The notes below the pieces were generated by a model. It was not told where the DNA came from. It was given only the letters and a program-made list of their open reading frames with translations, and searched no databases. Position numbers and translations under genes: made by a program. From NCBI GenBank assembly GCA_038321965.1, contig JBBQFL010000004.1, positions 62,001 through 126,000 on the forward strand: 64,000 nucleotides of DNA, read 5' to 3'. This DNA comes from UKL13-2 sp038321965 (GTDB lineage Bacteria; Pseudomonadota; Gammaproteobacteria; Burkholderiales; Usitatibacteraceae). This document shows, in pieces, positions 34,307 to 44,080 of this stretch (position 1 is the first letter of the stretch; each line of letters begins with the position of its first letter).

Positions 34307-35224
34307 CTACATTAGCGCTCGTACATGCGCCACGGCGCTGCTTGCCAACGCACTCAAACTGTAGCCGCCTTCGAGCGCTGAAACGATGCGCCCTTCTGCA
34401 TACCTGTCGGCGACCTCACGGATACGCTTCGTGATCCACACATAGTCATCTTCAACCAGTTCGAGATAAGCAAGTGGATCATCGGCGTGGGCATCGAAAC
34501 CCGCAGAAATAATGATCAACTCTGGCTTGAAATCGTCCAGTGCCGGCAGCCAGGTTTTCTCGATCGCGGCGCGAAATGCTGGTCCTGCCGTGCGAGCCGG
34601 CAATGGGGTCGGAATGATATGACTGTTGCCGCTGTTGGCACCTGTCCCGGGATAATACGGATGTTGAAAACTCGAGCACAGCATGACCCGCTCGTTATCG
34701 GTAAAAATGTCCTCCGTGCCGTTGCCGTGGTGCACATCGAAATCGAGTATCGCCACTCGATCAAGGCCATACACTTGAAGCGCGTGAGCGGCACCGACCG
34801 CGACGTTGTTGAATATGCAGAATCCCATCGAGCGGTCGTAGGTCGCATGGTGTCCGCAGGGGCGGACTGCACAAAACGCATTCGCAACCTCGCCGGCCAT
34901 CACCATTTCTATGCCCTTGACGACGGCACCTGAAGCCCGCTGGGCGGCAACGAGTGAATATGGATTCATCGAGGTATCCGGGTCTAATGCCAAGTAATCG
35001 TGCTGCGGTGCCGACGCAAATATCTCGTCGACGTAATGACGCGCGTGCGCTGCGGCGAGTTGCTCGCGACTGGCCAGAGGCGCTTCGACACGCTGTAATT
35101 GGGCCATCAGGCCGGATTGCACAAAGGCATCGTAGACCGCCTGCAACCGTGCCGGACACTCAGGATGATGTGGGCCCATTTCATGTTTGAGACAATCGGG
35201 ATGGGTAATGAAAGCAGTCGTCAT
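34307..35224 (-). CDS. Histone deacetylase family (acetoin-utilisation-like) zinc hydrolase
   Basis: This is a 305-residue class II-type deacetylase. The active site elements are visible: 'RPCGHHATYDRSMGFC' (H125, H126), 'ILDFDVHHGNGTEDIF' (zinc ligands D163 and H165) and 'IISAGFDAHADDP', with the third ligand in AGFD. The N-terminal 'HPDCLKHEMGPHHPECPARL' is the usual family start. Bacterial members remove acetyl groups from polyamines or protein lysines; the substrate here is not determined. It is monocistronic, convergent with the previous gene and divergent from moxR. Confidence 0.93.
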   Translation of the reverse strand: MTTAFITHPDCLKHEMGPHHPECPARLQAVYDAFVQSGLMAQLQRVEAPLASREQLAAAHARHYVDEIFASAPQHDYLALDPDTSMNPYSLVAAQRASGAVVKGIEMVMAGEVANAFCAVRPCGHHATYDRSMGFCIFNNVAVGAAHALQVYGLDRVAILDFDVHHGNGTEDIFTDNERVMLCSSFQHPYYPGTGANSGNSHIIPTPLPARTAGPAFRAAIEKTWLPALDDFKPELIIISAGFDAHADDPLAYLELVEDDYVWITKRIREVADRYAEGRIVSALEGGYSLSALASSAVAHVRALM

Positions 35225-35372
35225 TTAGGTACGTTCGCCATTTACGTTTGAGTCTTGCGAGTATTGTGCAAGTACTTTGCAATATTACCTTTGAATTTTG
35301 CATCCGCGCTGGATGGCGTTTCGTAACTTGGTCCAGTTACCGTAAAATCCCCGCTTAACCTCAGGATTGTCC

Positions 35373-36317
35373 ATGGCTGTTTCGCTCTTCGAAAAGCAAC
35401 CGGTTCATCGCCCGCTAGCCGATGTGCTCGCGCGAGCCGGGGAAATCATTCTCGGCAAAGATCAACAGATCAAGATGGCGATGTGTTGCATTCTTGCGCG
35501 CGGACACCTGCTGATTGAGGACGTGCCCGGCGTGGGCAAAACGACACTTTCACACGTGCTGGCCAGTCTGCTGGGCCTGAACTATCAGCGCATTCAATTT
35601 ACCAGCGACTTGTTGCCTGCGGATGTGGTCGGCGTATCCATATTTGATCGCGAATCGAGCACCTTTCGCTTTCATCCCGGACCGATATTCTCGCAGGTCA
35701 TTTTGGCCGACGAAATCAATCGCGCTTCCCCCAAGGCGCAGAGCGCACTACTGGAGGCCATGGAAGAACATCAAGTGACGGCAGACGGCGAAACCATGAA
35801 ACTGCCCGAGCCGTTTTTTGTCATCGCAACTCAAAACCCGTCGCACCAGATTGGCACCTTCCCATTGCCGGAATCACAGTTGGATCGTTTTTTGATGCGG
35901 ATCAAGCTTGGTTATCCTGACAAAGCGGCGGAAAGAGCATTGCTAAAGGGTGAAGACCGTAGAGCGTTGATTGCTCGAATCACCACCGCCATGTCTGCTG
36001 AAGAACTGACGGCACTGCAGAAAGACGTTACCAAAGTTTTTGTCTCCGACGCGCTGGTCGATTATGTACAGGCACTAATCTTGCATACACGCGATTCGGC
36101 ACGTTTTGAGATGGGGCTTTCGCCTCGCGCGGGTCTAGCACTCATGAGGGCTGCACAATCATGGGCGCTCATGTCTGGCCGAAATCAGGTGTTGCCTGAG
36201 GACGTGCAAACCGTGGCACCCTCAGTGGTTGGCCATCGCCTGCGGCCGATTGCCAATGGCGAAAACAAGATTCTGGATCCTGCCCAGGAGCTCATTCGTT
36301 CGGTGGCAATTCCGTGA
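35373..36317 (+). CDS. MoxR family AAA+ ATPase
   Basis: This 314-residue ATPase starts at the ATG at 35373 after AGGATTGTCC; a TTG two codons earlier is possible. Walker A is 'DVPGVGKTTLSHV' (about 50-62), Walker B 'VILADEINRASPKAQSALLE', sensor 1 lies in 'FFVIATQNPSHQIGTFPLPE', and the MoxR arginine region is 'ESQLDRFLMRIKLGYP'. MoxR proteins act as chaperones that load cofactors or assemble complexes, usually with a DUF58 partner and VWA proteins. The DUF58 and transglutaminase genes follow in the same run, which is the typical arrangement. Confidence 0.94.
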   Translation: MAVSLFEKQPVHRPLADVLARAGEIILGKDQQIKMAMCCILARGHLLIEDVPGVGKTTLSHVLASLLGLNYQRIQFTSDLLPADVVGVSIFDRESSTFRFHPGPIFSQVILADEINRASPKAQSALLEAMEEHQVTADGETMKLPEPFFVIATQNPSHQIGTFPLPESQLDRFLMRIKLGYPDKAAERALLKGEDRRALIARITTAMSAEELTALQKDVTKVFVSDALVDYVQALILHTRDSARFEMGLSPRAGLALMRAAQSWALMSGRNQVLPEDVQTVAPSVVGHRLRPIANGENKILDPAQELIRSVAIP

Positions 36318-36367
36318 CAAACCTGTTCGCGCCTTCGTATTTGTTATGCACTTCCTGGGAGAAGAAA

Positions 36368-36862
36368 TTGAAAAAAATCAAGATGCGGTCCGCGATAGCG
36401 ATTTGCTTTGCGGCGGCGGCTGTTGCGGTGCCTTTCACGGCTACTGCGCAAAATTACAAGTGCAAAGGGTCGGATGGAAAGATCGAATATAGCGACCGGC
36501 CCTGTGATACAAACAAGGAATCGCTTAACCAACCACGCACGCCCGGCGGCGTTGTTTCCGCGCCAACTGTGTCGCCGATCGCAAAACTCGAAAGTCTGTT
36601 TGCCGACTACGAGCCGCGGCTGTGCGAACGGGAGAAACTGGCCACCGAGGTCGACATGGCCCAGCGCAGTGGGGCACTCAAGTCCACAGAAGCAGTTTGG
36701 ACGCCCAAGCAGGAGCGCCTCAGTTTTCTCAATGACACGCTGATCGAATTTCAGGACAAGGCGGGAAGGATCACCCAGGGTACCGGGTCTGATAGCAAAG
36801 AAATGATGGCGGTTCGCAAGTTTCAGCGCAAACTCAAGGAATGCGGCGACATAAAAAAATAG
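36368..36862 (+). CDS. DUF4124-type exported protein
   Basis: I start at a TTG (36368) six bases after GGGAG, giving 'MKKIKMRSAIAI', a standard signal peptide that ends near 'TATAQ'; a downstream ATG at 36383 and an upstream GTG overlapping the moxR stop are alternatives. The mature N-terminus 'NYKCKGSDGKIEYSDRPCD' is the DUF4124 signature (a short beta-rich domain with Y-K-C and Y-S-D-x-P-C). The remainder is helical. It is a periplasmic protein of unknown role, inserted between moxR and the DUF58 gene. Confidence 0.82.
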   Translation: MKKIKMRSAIAICFAAAAVAVPFTATAQNYKCKGSDGKIEYSDRPCDTNKESLNQPRTPGGVVSAPTVSPIAKLESLFADYEPRLCEREKLATEVDMAQRSGALKSTEAVWTPKQERLSFLNDTLIEFQDKAGRITQGTGSDSKEMMAVRKFQRKLKECGDIKK

Positions 36863-36886
36863 TCGCAGAAATTGACGCCGATTTAG

Positions 36887-37861
36887 ATGCTTGCCAGCCT
36901 GTCATTTGATCTGCGCCAACGCATTTCCGACTGGATTTTTCGCGCACGATTTCCCGAGAATCCACCGGTCGTATTGGTTCAACGACGTATTTTTATCCTG
37001 CCCTCGCGCACCGGCTACTTCTTCGCCGTTGTGCTGGTATTGCTGCTCATTGCTTCGATCAATTACGGCTTGTCGCTCGGATATCTGTTGACGTTCCTGT
37101 TGGCGGGCTTGGGTGGCATCGCCATGCTGCACACTTTTCGCAACCTTCTACGGCTGTCTATCACTCCCGGCAAGATCGAGCCGGTGTTTGCGGGTGAAAC
37201 GGCGCAATTCTCCATCGTGCTCAATAATCCAACGCTCCCCCGCTACGCGATTGGTATCAAGCGCACTCAAATCCAATATGCTGAGCCGGCGTTCGATGAC
37301 ATAAATGAAGCAACGACGGCAACTTTTCATGTTCCCGTGATGGCGACGACGCGTGGCTACCTCAAGTGCGGACGGCTTGAAGTCTTTACCGAGTACCCGG
37401 TAGGATTATTTCACGCTTGGTCATATGTCGACTTCGGCATGACGGGACTGGTGTATCCAAAACCTGACCCCGGCGCGGGTGCATTACCGCTGGACATGCG
37501 TGGCAAAGGAGAAGGCAATGTGCCGGTGCGCGGAGATGAAGAGTTCCAGTCTTTGCGCGCCTATAAAGCTGGCGACACGCCCCGGCAAATAGCCTGGAAA
37601 GCGCTCGCGCGCGGTCAGGGGTTGTTGGTAAAGGAATTTGGTTCTACCGCCAGCGCCGATCTTTGGCTAGATTACGATGCGCTGCAAGGGTTGTCGATGG
37701 AGCAGCGACTTGGTCGGCTTACCTGGTGGGTATTGGAAGCGGAACGCATTCAGATGCCATACGGCCTGAAACTGGCCGGACGCAATTTCCGGCCTTCTCT
37801 TGGTCCCAAACATCGCGATGAATGCCTGCATGCGCTGGCACTATGCGGTTTGGAAACTTGA
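36887..37861 (+). CDS. DUF58 domain membrane protein
   Basis: This 324-residue protein has two membrane helices near the N-terminus (about residues 43-87, around 'GYFFAVVLVLLLIASINYGL'), then a beta-rich region. The DUF58 signature follows: 'EYPVGLFHAWSYVDF', 'FQSLRAYKAGDTPRQIAWKA' and 'GLLVKEFGSTASADLWLDYD', the last resembling the start of a VWA-like strand. It works with the MoxR ATPase in an undefined membrane process. It is followed after 25 bases by the transglutaminase gene. Confidence 0.9.
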   Translation: MLASLSFDLRQRISDWIFRARFPENPPVVLVQRRIFILPSRTGYFFAVVLVLLLIASINYGLSLGYLLTFLLAGLGGIAMLHTFRNLLRLSITPGKIEPVFAGETAQFSIVLNNPTLPRYAIGIKRTQIQYAEPAFDDINEATTATFHVPVMATTRGYLKCGRLEVFTEYPVGLFHAWSYVDFGMTGLVYPKPDPGAGALPLDMRGKGEGNVPVRGDEEFQSLRAYKAGDTPRQIAWKALARGQGLLVKEFGSTASADLWLDYDALQGLSMEQRLGRLTWWVLEAERIQMPYGLKLAGRNFRPSLGPKHRDECLHALALCGLET

Positions 37862-37886
37862 ACAGGCTCCCCGACACTAACCGGCT

Positions 37887-39848
37887 ATGCTGAACCAAAG
37901 TGCACTGACACTCGCCAATATCACCTGGCTGCTTGCCGGCATGGGGTTCGTCATCGCGCCGCATACGCTGCGCTTGCCACTTTGGGTGACCAGCGTATGC
38001 ATTGCGGCCGGTTTCTGGCGCTGGTGGATCGCACGGCATGCATTGCGCGTGCCGCAATGGTGGCTGATGGGATTGATCGCCATTGCAGTTTCTGTCGGCG
38101 CCAGAGTGGAATACGGGCGGTGGTTCGGGCGCGAGGTCGGCGTTGCACTGTTGATCATCATGCTTTGCCTGAAAGTACTGGAAATGCGCATGAAACGGGA
38201 CGCCATGATTCCGATTTTCATGGGGTTTTTTCTTGCGATCACCAATTTCATGTATTCGCAGACCATCCTCATGGGCCTATACATGTTCGGCTGCGTATGG
38301 ATTCTGGTTGCGGTACTGATTGGCTTCAATCGTATCAATACCGAAGCAACGCTGAAGCAGCGCCTGATCCCGGCCGGCTGGTTGCTGTTGCAGGCGATCC
38401 CGATGATGCTGGTGCTGTTCTTCCTGTTTCCACGCATTTCGGGCGCGCTATGGAGCATGCCTCAGGATGAGCGTTCGCAGACCGGGCTATCGGACAACAT
38501 GTCGCCGGGCGATATTAGCAAGCTGTCGGTATCGGAAGCAGTCGCGTTTCGCGTTGAATTTGACGGCCCTGTACCGCAAACCGAAGATCTCTACTGGCGC
38601 GGCCCCGTACTCGGCGAGCAGGACGGGCGCACCTGGCGGATGTATACGGAGCCGCAACGGAGCAAACTTGACTTCGTGCCGCAGGGACCCCCCGTACACT
38701 ACAAAGTTACGCTACAGCCACACAACAAGCTCTGGTTGTTCGCGCTCGATCTACCGATTGCGCCCCCAGAAGATGCTGGCTTTCTGGCCGATTACCAGTT
38801 GCGCGCCAAATCACCGGTAACTGGCCTCAAAGCCTACGAGATTACCTCGCATCTGCGCTATGCAGCCGGCGTGAAGCTCGGCGCCAAGGAATTACAGCCC
38901 TATCTTGATTTCGACGCGCGACTCAATCCCCGTGCCATCGCCTATGGAAAGAAACTCCGCGAAGAAAATCCTGACCCAAAGGTGTTGGTCGAAACACTGA
39001 TGGCGCGTTACAACAAGGAATTCGAATACACGCTGGAGCCGCCACGACTGGGCGCAAATCCGGTGGACGAGTTCTTCTTCGACACGAAGAAAGGCTTTTG
39101 CGAGCACTACGCTGGCAGCTTCGTGTTGCTATTGCGCGCGGCCGGAATTCCTGCTCGAGTCGTCACCGGCTACCAGGGCGGTGAAGTCAACCCGATCACC
39201 CGCCAGCTGGTAGTACGGCAGGCCGAAGCGCATGCCTGGTCTGAAGTCTGGTTCGCCGATCTGGGCTGGGTTCGTGTCGACCCCACTTTTGCAGTGTCGC
39301 CGCTGCGCATTAATCGTGGCATGGCAGAAACGTTTGGGCCGATCGGCGTGATGAACAACCTCATCGATGCCGACAAACTAGGCATCCTGCGGCAAATCAG
39401 TTTCTCGTGGGACGCGATAAATACGCAGTGGAATCGCTGGGTCGTCGGATTCAGTCAGGATAAGCAAAAAGACTTGCTTGAAGGACTGGGAATGCGTGAC
39501 GCTGATTGGCGGTCGATGGCAGTGTGGATGATTATTGCCGTGATCTCGACCGGCGGCGCCGCTGGCCTGTTTCTCTACGTACGCGCTTTGCAGACGCGCA
39601 AGGAACCCGTCGTGGCCGCCTTTGACCGTTTATGCGGAAAGCTGGCCAAAACCGGCATCGTACGGGCACCACACGAGGGACCCGTGGATTATTTGAATCG
39701 CCTGCACGCTTTGCAACCAGCCATCGCGAAGACGGTCGAGCCGCTATTTGCAACGTATTTGGCGTTACGTTATTCCAGCGCAAGCGTTGATCAAGTTTCC
39801 CGCACGAGAAATTTCACCTGGCGTGTGCTGCACTTTCGTGCCCGCTAG
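37887..39848 (+). CDS. tgpA: TgpA-type membrane transglutaminase-like protein (DUF3488/DUF4129)
   Basis: This 653-residue protein has about five membrane helices in the first 200 residues (DUF3488), a periplasmic transglutaminase-like domain and a further helix near 550 ahead of a cytoplasmic tail (DUF4129). The cysteine/histidine/aspartate triad is visible: 'DTKKGFCEHYAGSF' (C405), 'QAEAHAWSEVWF' (H449) and 'LGWVRVDPTF' (D about 464). P. aeruginosa TgpA of this architecture is essential and has transglutaminase activity; its target is unknown. The DUF58-TgpA pair downstream of MoxR is the conserved arrangement. Confidence 0.93.
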   Translation: MLNQSALTLANITWLLAGMGFVIAPHTLRLPLWVTSVCIAAGFWRWWIARHALRVPQWWLMGLIAIAVSVGARVEYGRWFGREVGVALLIIMLCLKVLEMRMKRDAMIPIFMGFFLAITNFMYSQTILMGLYMFGCVWILVAVLIGFNRINTEATLKQRLIPAGWLLLQAIPMMLVLFFLFPRISGALWSMPQDERSQTGLSDNMSPGDISKLSVSEAVAFRVEFDGPVPQTEDLYWRGPVLGEQDGRTWRMYTEPQRSKLDFVPQGPPVHYKVTLQPHNKLWLFALDLPIAPPEDAGFLADYQLRAKSPVTGLKAYEITSHLRYAAGVKLGAKELQPYLDFDARLNPRAIAYGKKLREENPDPKVLVETLMARYNKEFEYTLEPPRLGANPVDEFFFDTKKGFCEHYAGSFVLLLRAAGIPARVVTGYQGGEVNPITRQLVVRQAEAHAWSEVWFADLGWVRVDPTFAVSPLRINRGMAETFGPIGVMNNLIDADKLGILRQISFSWDAINTQWNRWVVGFSQDKQKDLLEGLGMRDADWRSMAVWMIIAVISTGGAAGLFLYVRALQTRKEPVVAAFDRLCGKLAKTGIVRAPHEGPVDYLNRLHALQPAIAKTVEPLFATYLALRYSSASVDQVSRTRNFTWRVLHFRAR

Positions 39849-39923
39849 AAGTTGCGTTCGCGGCCACTTGCTGGCCTCAAATGATTCCCGCAGATTTTTA
39901 TCAAGTCCTGTGCCGACAAGCAC

Positions 39924-39953
39924 TTGGCAGAGAATCCTCGAATACGGTCTAAT
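39924..39953 (+). promoter_or_regulatory. Possible promoter of the pyruvate dehydrogenase operon
   Basis: TTGGCA (39924-39929) and TCTAAT (39948-39953) are separated by 18 bases and lie about 50 bases before the aceE start. The -35 matches TTGACA at five of six positions and the -10 at four of six. No other pair in the short gap looks better. Confidence 0.4.
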
Positions 39954-40004
39954 ATTACGAATATCGCGTTTGAACTCAAAAAACAAAGAGATGAGGAGAT
40001 TTCA

Positions 40005-42677
40005 ATGGACCGCCCCAGCTTCCTTGAAGAAGACGTAGACCCGCAGGAAACACGGGAGTGGATCGCGGCACTCGACGGTGTGTTGGAGGCAGAAGGCCCG
40101 GCGCGCGCGCACTTTTTGCTCGAGCAGCTCATCGAAAAAGCACGCCGTTCAGGCGCTTACCTTCCCTACTCCGCAAATACCGCGTACATCAATTCCATTC
40201 CGCCGCACGCAGAAGATGCCTTGCCCGGCGACCAGGAAATGGAGCACCGCATTCGCTCGCTGATTCGTTGGAATGCGCTCGCGCTGGTGTTGCGCGCCAA
40301 TAAGGAAAGCTCGGAGCTGGGCGGTCATATCGCCAGTTATCAATCGGCTTCGACGCTTTACGATATCGGCTTTGACCACTTCTGGCATGCGCCCAACGCC
40401 ACGCACGGTGGCGATCTGGTGTTCATGCAAGGTCACTCCTCGCCCGGTGTTTATGCACGCGCTTTTCTTGAGGGTCGCTTCACCGAAGACCAGTTGCTGA
40501 AGTATCGCCGGGAAGTCGATGGCGATGGCATTTCCAGCTATCCCCATCCCTGGCTGATGCCCGATTTCTGGCAATTTCCGACGGTGTCCATGGGCCTCGG
40601 TCCGATTCAGGCGATCTATCAGGCGCGCTTCATGAAGTACTTGCACAACCGCGGCATCGTCAATACCGAAGGCCGCAAGGTTTGGGCCTTCATGGGGGAC
40701 GGTGAAATGGACGAGCCCGAATCACTGGGTGCCATCGCGCTGGCGTCACGCGAAGGTCTGGACAATCTCATTTTCGTCGTCAACTGCAATCTACAACGCC
40801 TCGATGGCCCGGTGCGCGGCACCGGCAAGATCATTCAGGAACTCGAGGCCGATTTCCGTGGCTCGGGATGGAATGTTATCAAATCGATCTGGGGACGTTA
40901 TTGGGATCCGTTGCTCGCCAAGGACACCGATGGCCTGCTGCAACGCCGGATGATGGAAGCGCTCGATGGCGAATATCAGAACTACAAGGCGCGCGATGGT
41001 GCCTATGTGCGCAAACATTTTTTCGGCAAATATCCGGAATTGGAAAAAATGGTCGCGTCGATGTCGGATGACGACATCTGGCGCTTGAATCGTGGCGGAC
41101 ACGACCCGTACAAGGTGTTCGCGGCGTATTCTGCCGCAGTGAATCACAAAGGCCAGCCCACCGTCATTCTCGCCAAGACCGTAAAGGGCTATGGCATGGG
41201 TAAGGCGGGTGAAGGCCAGAACATCACCCACCAACAGAAAAAAATGGATGTGGCGTCACTGAAACAATTCCGTGATCGCTTCAACATCCCCATCGCTGAC
41301 GATATCATCGCAGACATTCCGTTTTACAAACCCGCCGACGATTCACCAGAAATCAACTACCTGAAAGCCGCGCGCGAAAAACTCGGCGGCTCGTTTCCGG
41401 TGCGGCATCACAACATTCCAGCGCTGAAGGTTCCGGAGCTGTTGATGTTCGACGCGCTGCTAAAAAGCACCGAAGAGCGCGAAATTTCCACCACCATGGC
41501 GTTTGTGCGCGCGCTAAGCGCACTGCTGCGCGACAAGGAACTCGGACCGCGCGTCGTACCGATTGTGGCCGATGAATCGCGTACCTTCGGCATGGAAGGC
41601 ATGTTCCGTCAGTTGGGTATCTACTCCTCCGTTGGCCAACTCTATGAGCCGGTGGATTCGGGCGAATTGATGTTCTACAAAGAGGACAAGGCAGGCCAGA
41701 TTTTGCAGGAAGGCATCAACGAAGCCGGTGCGTTTTGCTCGTGGATGGCGGCCGGCACCAGCTACGCCAATCACGGCCAACACATGATTCCGTTCTTCAT
41801 TTTCTATTCGATGTTCGGCTTTCAACGCGTAGGCGATCTGGCCTGGGCGGCGGGCGACATGCAGGCGCGTGGCTTTTTGCTGGGCGGCACCTCGGGCCGG
41901 ACCACGCTCAACGGCGAAGGCTTGCAGCACGAGGACGGTCATAGCCACTTGATGTCGGCGACCATACCCAACTGCATCTCCTATGATCCGACCTTCAGCT
42001 ACGAACTCGCCGTCATCATGCACGACGGGCTGAAACGCATGTACGAGAAGATGGAACACATCTACTACTACATCACCGTGATGAATGAAAACTACACGCA
42101 CCCGGCAATGCCGAAAGGTGTCGAGGCGGATATTCTTAAGGGCATGTACCTGTTCCGCGAAGGTCCGGACGTCAAAAAGCCGCGCGTTCAATTGATGGGC
42201 TCGGGAAGCATCTTCCGCGAAGTGATCGCCGCGTCAGAATTACTCGAACTCGATTGGGGCGTGGTATCAGACGTTTGGAGCTGTACGTCATTTACCGAAT
42301 TGCGCCGCGACGGCATGGCCGCAGAACGCCTGAACTTGTTGAACCCGGAAGCGGTTCCACAGCAATCGCACGTTGCCAAGCTGCTCAAGGGTCGCAAGGG
42401 TCCGGCCATCGCGTCTACCGATTACATGCGCTCTTTCGCTGACCAGATTCGGCCTTACATTAGCGAACGTAAATACACCGTGCTTGGCACCGATGGATAC
42501 GGCCGCTCGGACACGCGCAAGCAGTTGCGCAAGTTCTTTGAAGTCAATCGTTACTACGTCACGATCGCGGCGCTTAAAACGTTGGCCGACGATGGGCAGA
42601 TTCAGGCGAAGGTGGTATCGGATGCGATCAAGAAATATGGCATCGATACGACCAAGCCTGCACCTTGGACGGTTTAA
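40005..42677 (+). CDS. aceE: Pyruvate dehydrogenase E1 component (homodimeric type)
   Basis: This 890-residue thiamine diphosphate enzyme decarboxylates pyruvate and acetylates the lipoyl arm of E2. Motifs include 'SYQSASTLYDIGFDHFWH', 'FMQGHSSPGVYARAFLEGR' and the ThDP motif starting 'GDGEMDEPES' and continuing to 'NLIFVVNCNLQRLDG'. The ATG at 40005 follows GAGGAG by eight bases and gives the usual 'MDRPSFLEEDVDPQETREWI' start; an upstream in-frame start is not conserved. It is followed after 62 bases by aceF and then lpdA, the full complex. Confidence 0.97.
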   Translation: MDRPSFLEEDVDPQETREWIAALDGVLEAEGPARAHFLLEQLIEKARRSGAYLPYSANTAYINSIPPHAEDALPGDQEMEHRIRSLIRWNALALVLRANKESSELGGHIASYQSASTLYDIGFDHFWHAPNATHGGDLVFMQGHSSPGVYARAFLEGRFTEDQLLKYRREVDGDGISSYPHPWLMPDFWQFPTVSMGLGPIQAIYQARFMKYLHNRGIVNTEGRKVWAFMGDGEMDEPESLGAIALASREGLDNLIFVVNCNLQRLDGPVRGTGKIIQELEADFRGSGWNVIKSIWGRYWDPLLAKDTDGLLQRRMMEALDGEYQNYKARDGAYVRKHFFGKYPELEKMVASMSDDDIWRLNRGGHDPYKVFAAYSAAVNHKGQPTVILAKTVKGYGMGKAGEGQNITHQQKKMDVASLKQFRDRFNIPIADDIIADIPFYKPADDSPEINYLKAAREKLGGSFPVRHHNIPALKVPELLMFDALLKSTEEREISTTMAFVRALSALLRDKELGPRVVPIVADESRTFGMEGMFRQLGIYSSVGQLYEPVDSGELMFYKEDKAGQILQEGINEAGAFCSWMAAGTSYANHGQHMIPFFIFYSMFGFQRVGDLAWAAGDMQARGFLLGGTSGRTTLNGEGLQHEDGHSHLMSATIPNCISYDPTFSYELAVIMHDGLKRMYEKMEHIYYYITVMNENYTHPAMPKGVEADILKGMYLFREGPDVKKPRVQLMGSGSIFREVIAASELLELDWGVVSDVWSCTSFTELRRDGMAAERLNLLNPEAVPQQSHVAKLLKGRKGPAIASTDYMRSFADQIRPYISERKYTVLGTDGYGRSDTRKQLRKFFEVNRYYVTIAALKTLADDGQIQAKVVSDAIKKYGIDTTKPAPWTV

Positions 42678-42739
42678 ACAATTGCACGCCCAGCCGCAGG
42701 TCTTGCTGGCATCCATAAGAAATAAAAAGGAGCATTTGC

Positions 42740-44071
42740 GTGGCAAATCTCGTTGAAGTAAAGGTTCCCGATATCGGTGATTTCACCGATATACCCGTGA
42801 TAGAAATTCTCGTCAAGGCTGGCGATACGGTAAAGAAGGAAGACTCGCTCGTCTCGCTTGAAAGCGATAAGGCGACCATGGAAGTTCCCTCGACACATGC
42901 GGGTGTGGTGAAGGAGGTCAAGGTCAAACTTGGTGACAAGGTGTCAATGGGGAGTTTGGTGTTGCTGCTGGAGGAAAGTGCGGGTGGCGACGTTGTTTCC
43001 GCGCCTCATCCCTCGCCCTTGCCCGCTCCCCAGGGCGAGCGAACAAAACTCCAGACGCTAGCAGTTGCGCGGCCTGCAGAGCCTGCACCGGCGAAAGCCC
43101 CACCAGCATTGGCTCCCAGCCCGGCACCGGTTGCAGCTGCAACTGGTCATGGTGTCGTTACCGCAAGCGTGCATGCAAGCCCGTCAATACGCAAACTCGC
43201 GCGCGCGTTCGGTGTCGACCTCACCAAGGTCAAAGGCTCGGGAAATAAGGGCCGCATCAACGAAGATGATGTGAAGGGATTTGTCAAAATCGAATTGGCG
43301 AAACCTGCGGGTAGTGCGTCGACAGGCGGCTCGTTCACCTTCCCGACCATGCCGCCGGTGGACTTCACCAAGTTCGGCGCGATTGAAACGCGCGCGTTGT
43401 CGCGCATCAAAAAATTGTCGGGCAATAATCTCGCCCGTAACTGGATGATGATTCCGCACGTCACCCAGCAGGACGAGGCAGACATCACCGATGTCGAGGC
43501 TTTCCGCGTCAAGACCAATGAGGAAATTGCCAAGTCGGGCATCAAGGTCACGATGCTGGCGTTTTTGATCAAGGCCAGTGTGGCGGCGCTGAAAAAATTC
43601 CCCGAGTTCAATGCCTCGCTCGAGCCCAGCGGCGAAAACCTGATCCTCAAGAAGTATTTCAATATCGGTTTCGCTGCCGACACGCCAAATGGCCTGGTGG
43701 TGCCAGTCATCAAAAATGCTGACCAAAAATCCATCCTCGACATCGCCAAGGAGATGTCCGAGCTTTCTATCAAGGCGCGCGAGGGCAAACTTTCTCCGAC
43801 CGAAATGCAGGGTGGTTGCTTCTCGATATCCTCGCTAGGTGGCATTGGCGGCACGTTCTTTACGCCAATCATCAATGCGCCGGAAGTCGCCATTCTGGGA
43901 GTTTCCAAGTCGGCGATGAAGCCGGTCTGGAACGGGAAGGAGTTTCAACCGCGCCTGATCCTGCCGATGTCGCTTTCCTACGATCACCGCGTCGTCGATG
44001 GCGCCTTGGGTGCGCGCTTCTCGACCTATTTGGCGAGTCTCATGTCCGACATTCGCAAACTCGTGTTGTAA
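42740..44071 (+). CDS. aceF: Pyruvate dehydrogenase E2, dihydrolipoyl acetyltransferase
   Basis: This 443-residue protein transfers the acetyl group to CoA and forms the core of the complex. Domains in order: one lipoyl domain (1-78, lipoyl lysine K44 in 'ESDKATMEVPS'), a Pro/Ala-rich linker, an E3/E1-binding domain (about 147-183, 'SPSIRKLARAFGVDLTKVKG') and the catalytic domain with 'SLSYDHRVVDGALGARF' (H416, D420). Only one lipoyl domain is present, whereas E. coli has three. Part of the linker (residues 89-101) is encoded by a REP-like repeat. It ends 9 bases before lpdA. Confidence 0.96.
   Translation: MANLVEVKVPDIGDFTDIPVIEILVKAGDTVKKEDSLVSLESDKATMEVPSTHAGVVKEVKVKLGDKVSMGSLVLLLEESAGGDVVSAPHPSPLPAPQGERTKLQTLAVARPAEPAPAKAPPALAPSPAPVAAATGHGVVTASVHASPSIRKLARAFGVDLTKVKGSGNKGRINEDDVKGFVKIELAKPAGSASTGGSFTFPTMPPVDFTKFGAIETRALSRIKKLSGNNLARNWMMIPHVTQQDEADITDVEAFRVKTNEEIAKSGIKVTMLAFLIKASVAALKKFPEFNASLEPSGENLILKKYFNIGFAADTPNGLVVPVIKNADQKSILDIAKEMSELSIKAREGKLSPTEMQGGCFSISSLGGIGGTFFTPIINAPEVAILGVSKSAMKPVWNGKEFQPRLILPMSLSYDHRVVDGALGARFSTYLASLMSDIRKLVL
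43004..43039 (-). repeat. REP-like repeat inside the aceF linker, copy 3
   Basis: CCTCATCCCTCGCCC, GCTCCCCAGGGCGAGCG and adjoining bases form a REP-like copy in the same orientation as copy 4. It is translated in frame as PHPSPLPAPQGER, residues 89-101 of the E2 linker. Confidence 0.7.
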
Positions 44072-44080
44072 GGGACGGAC

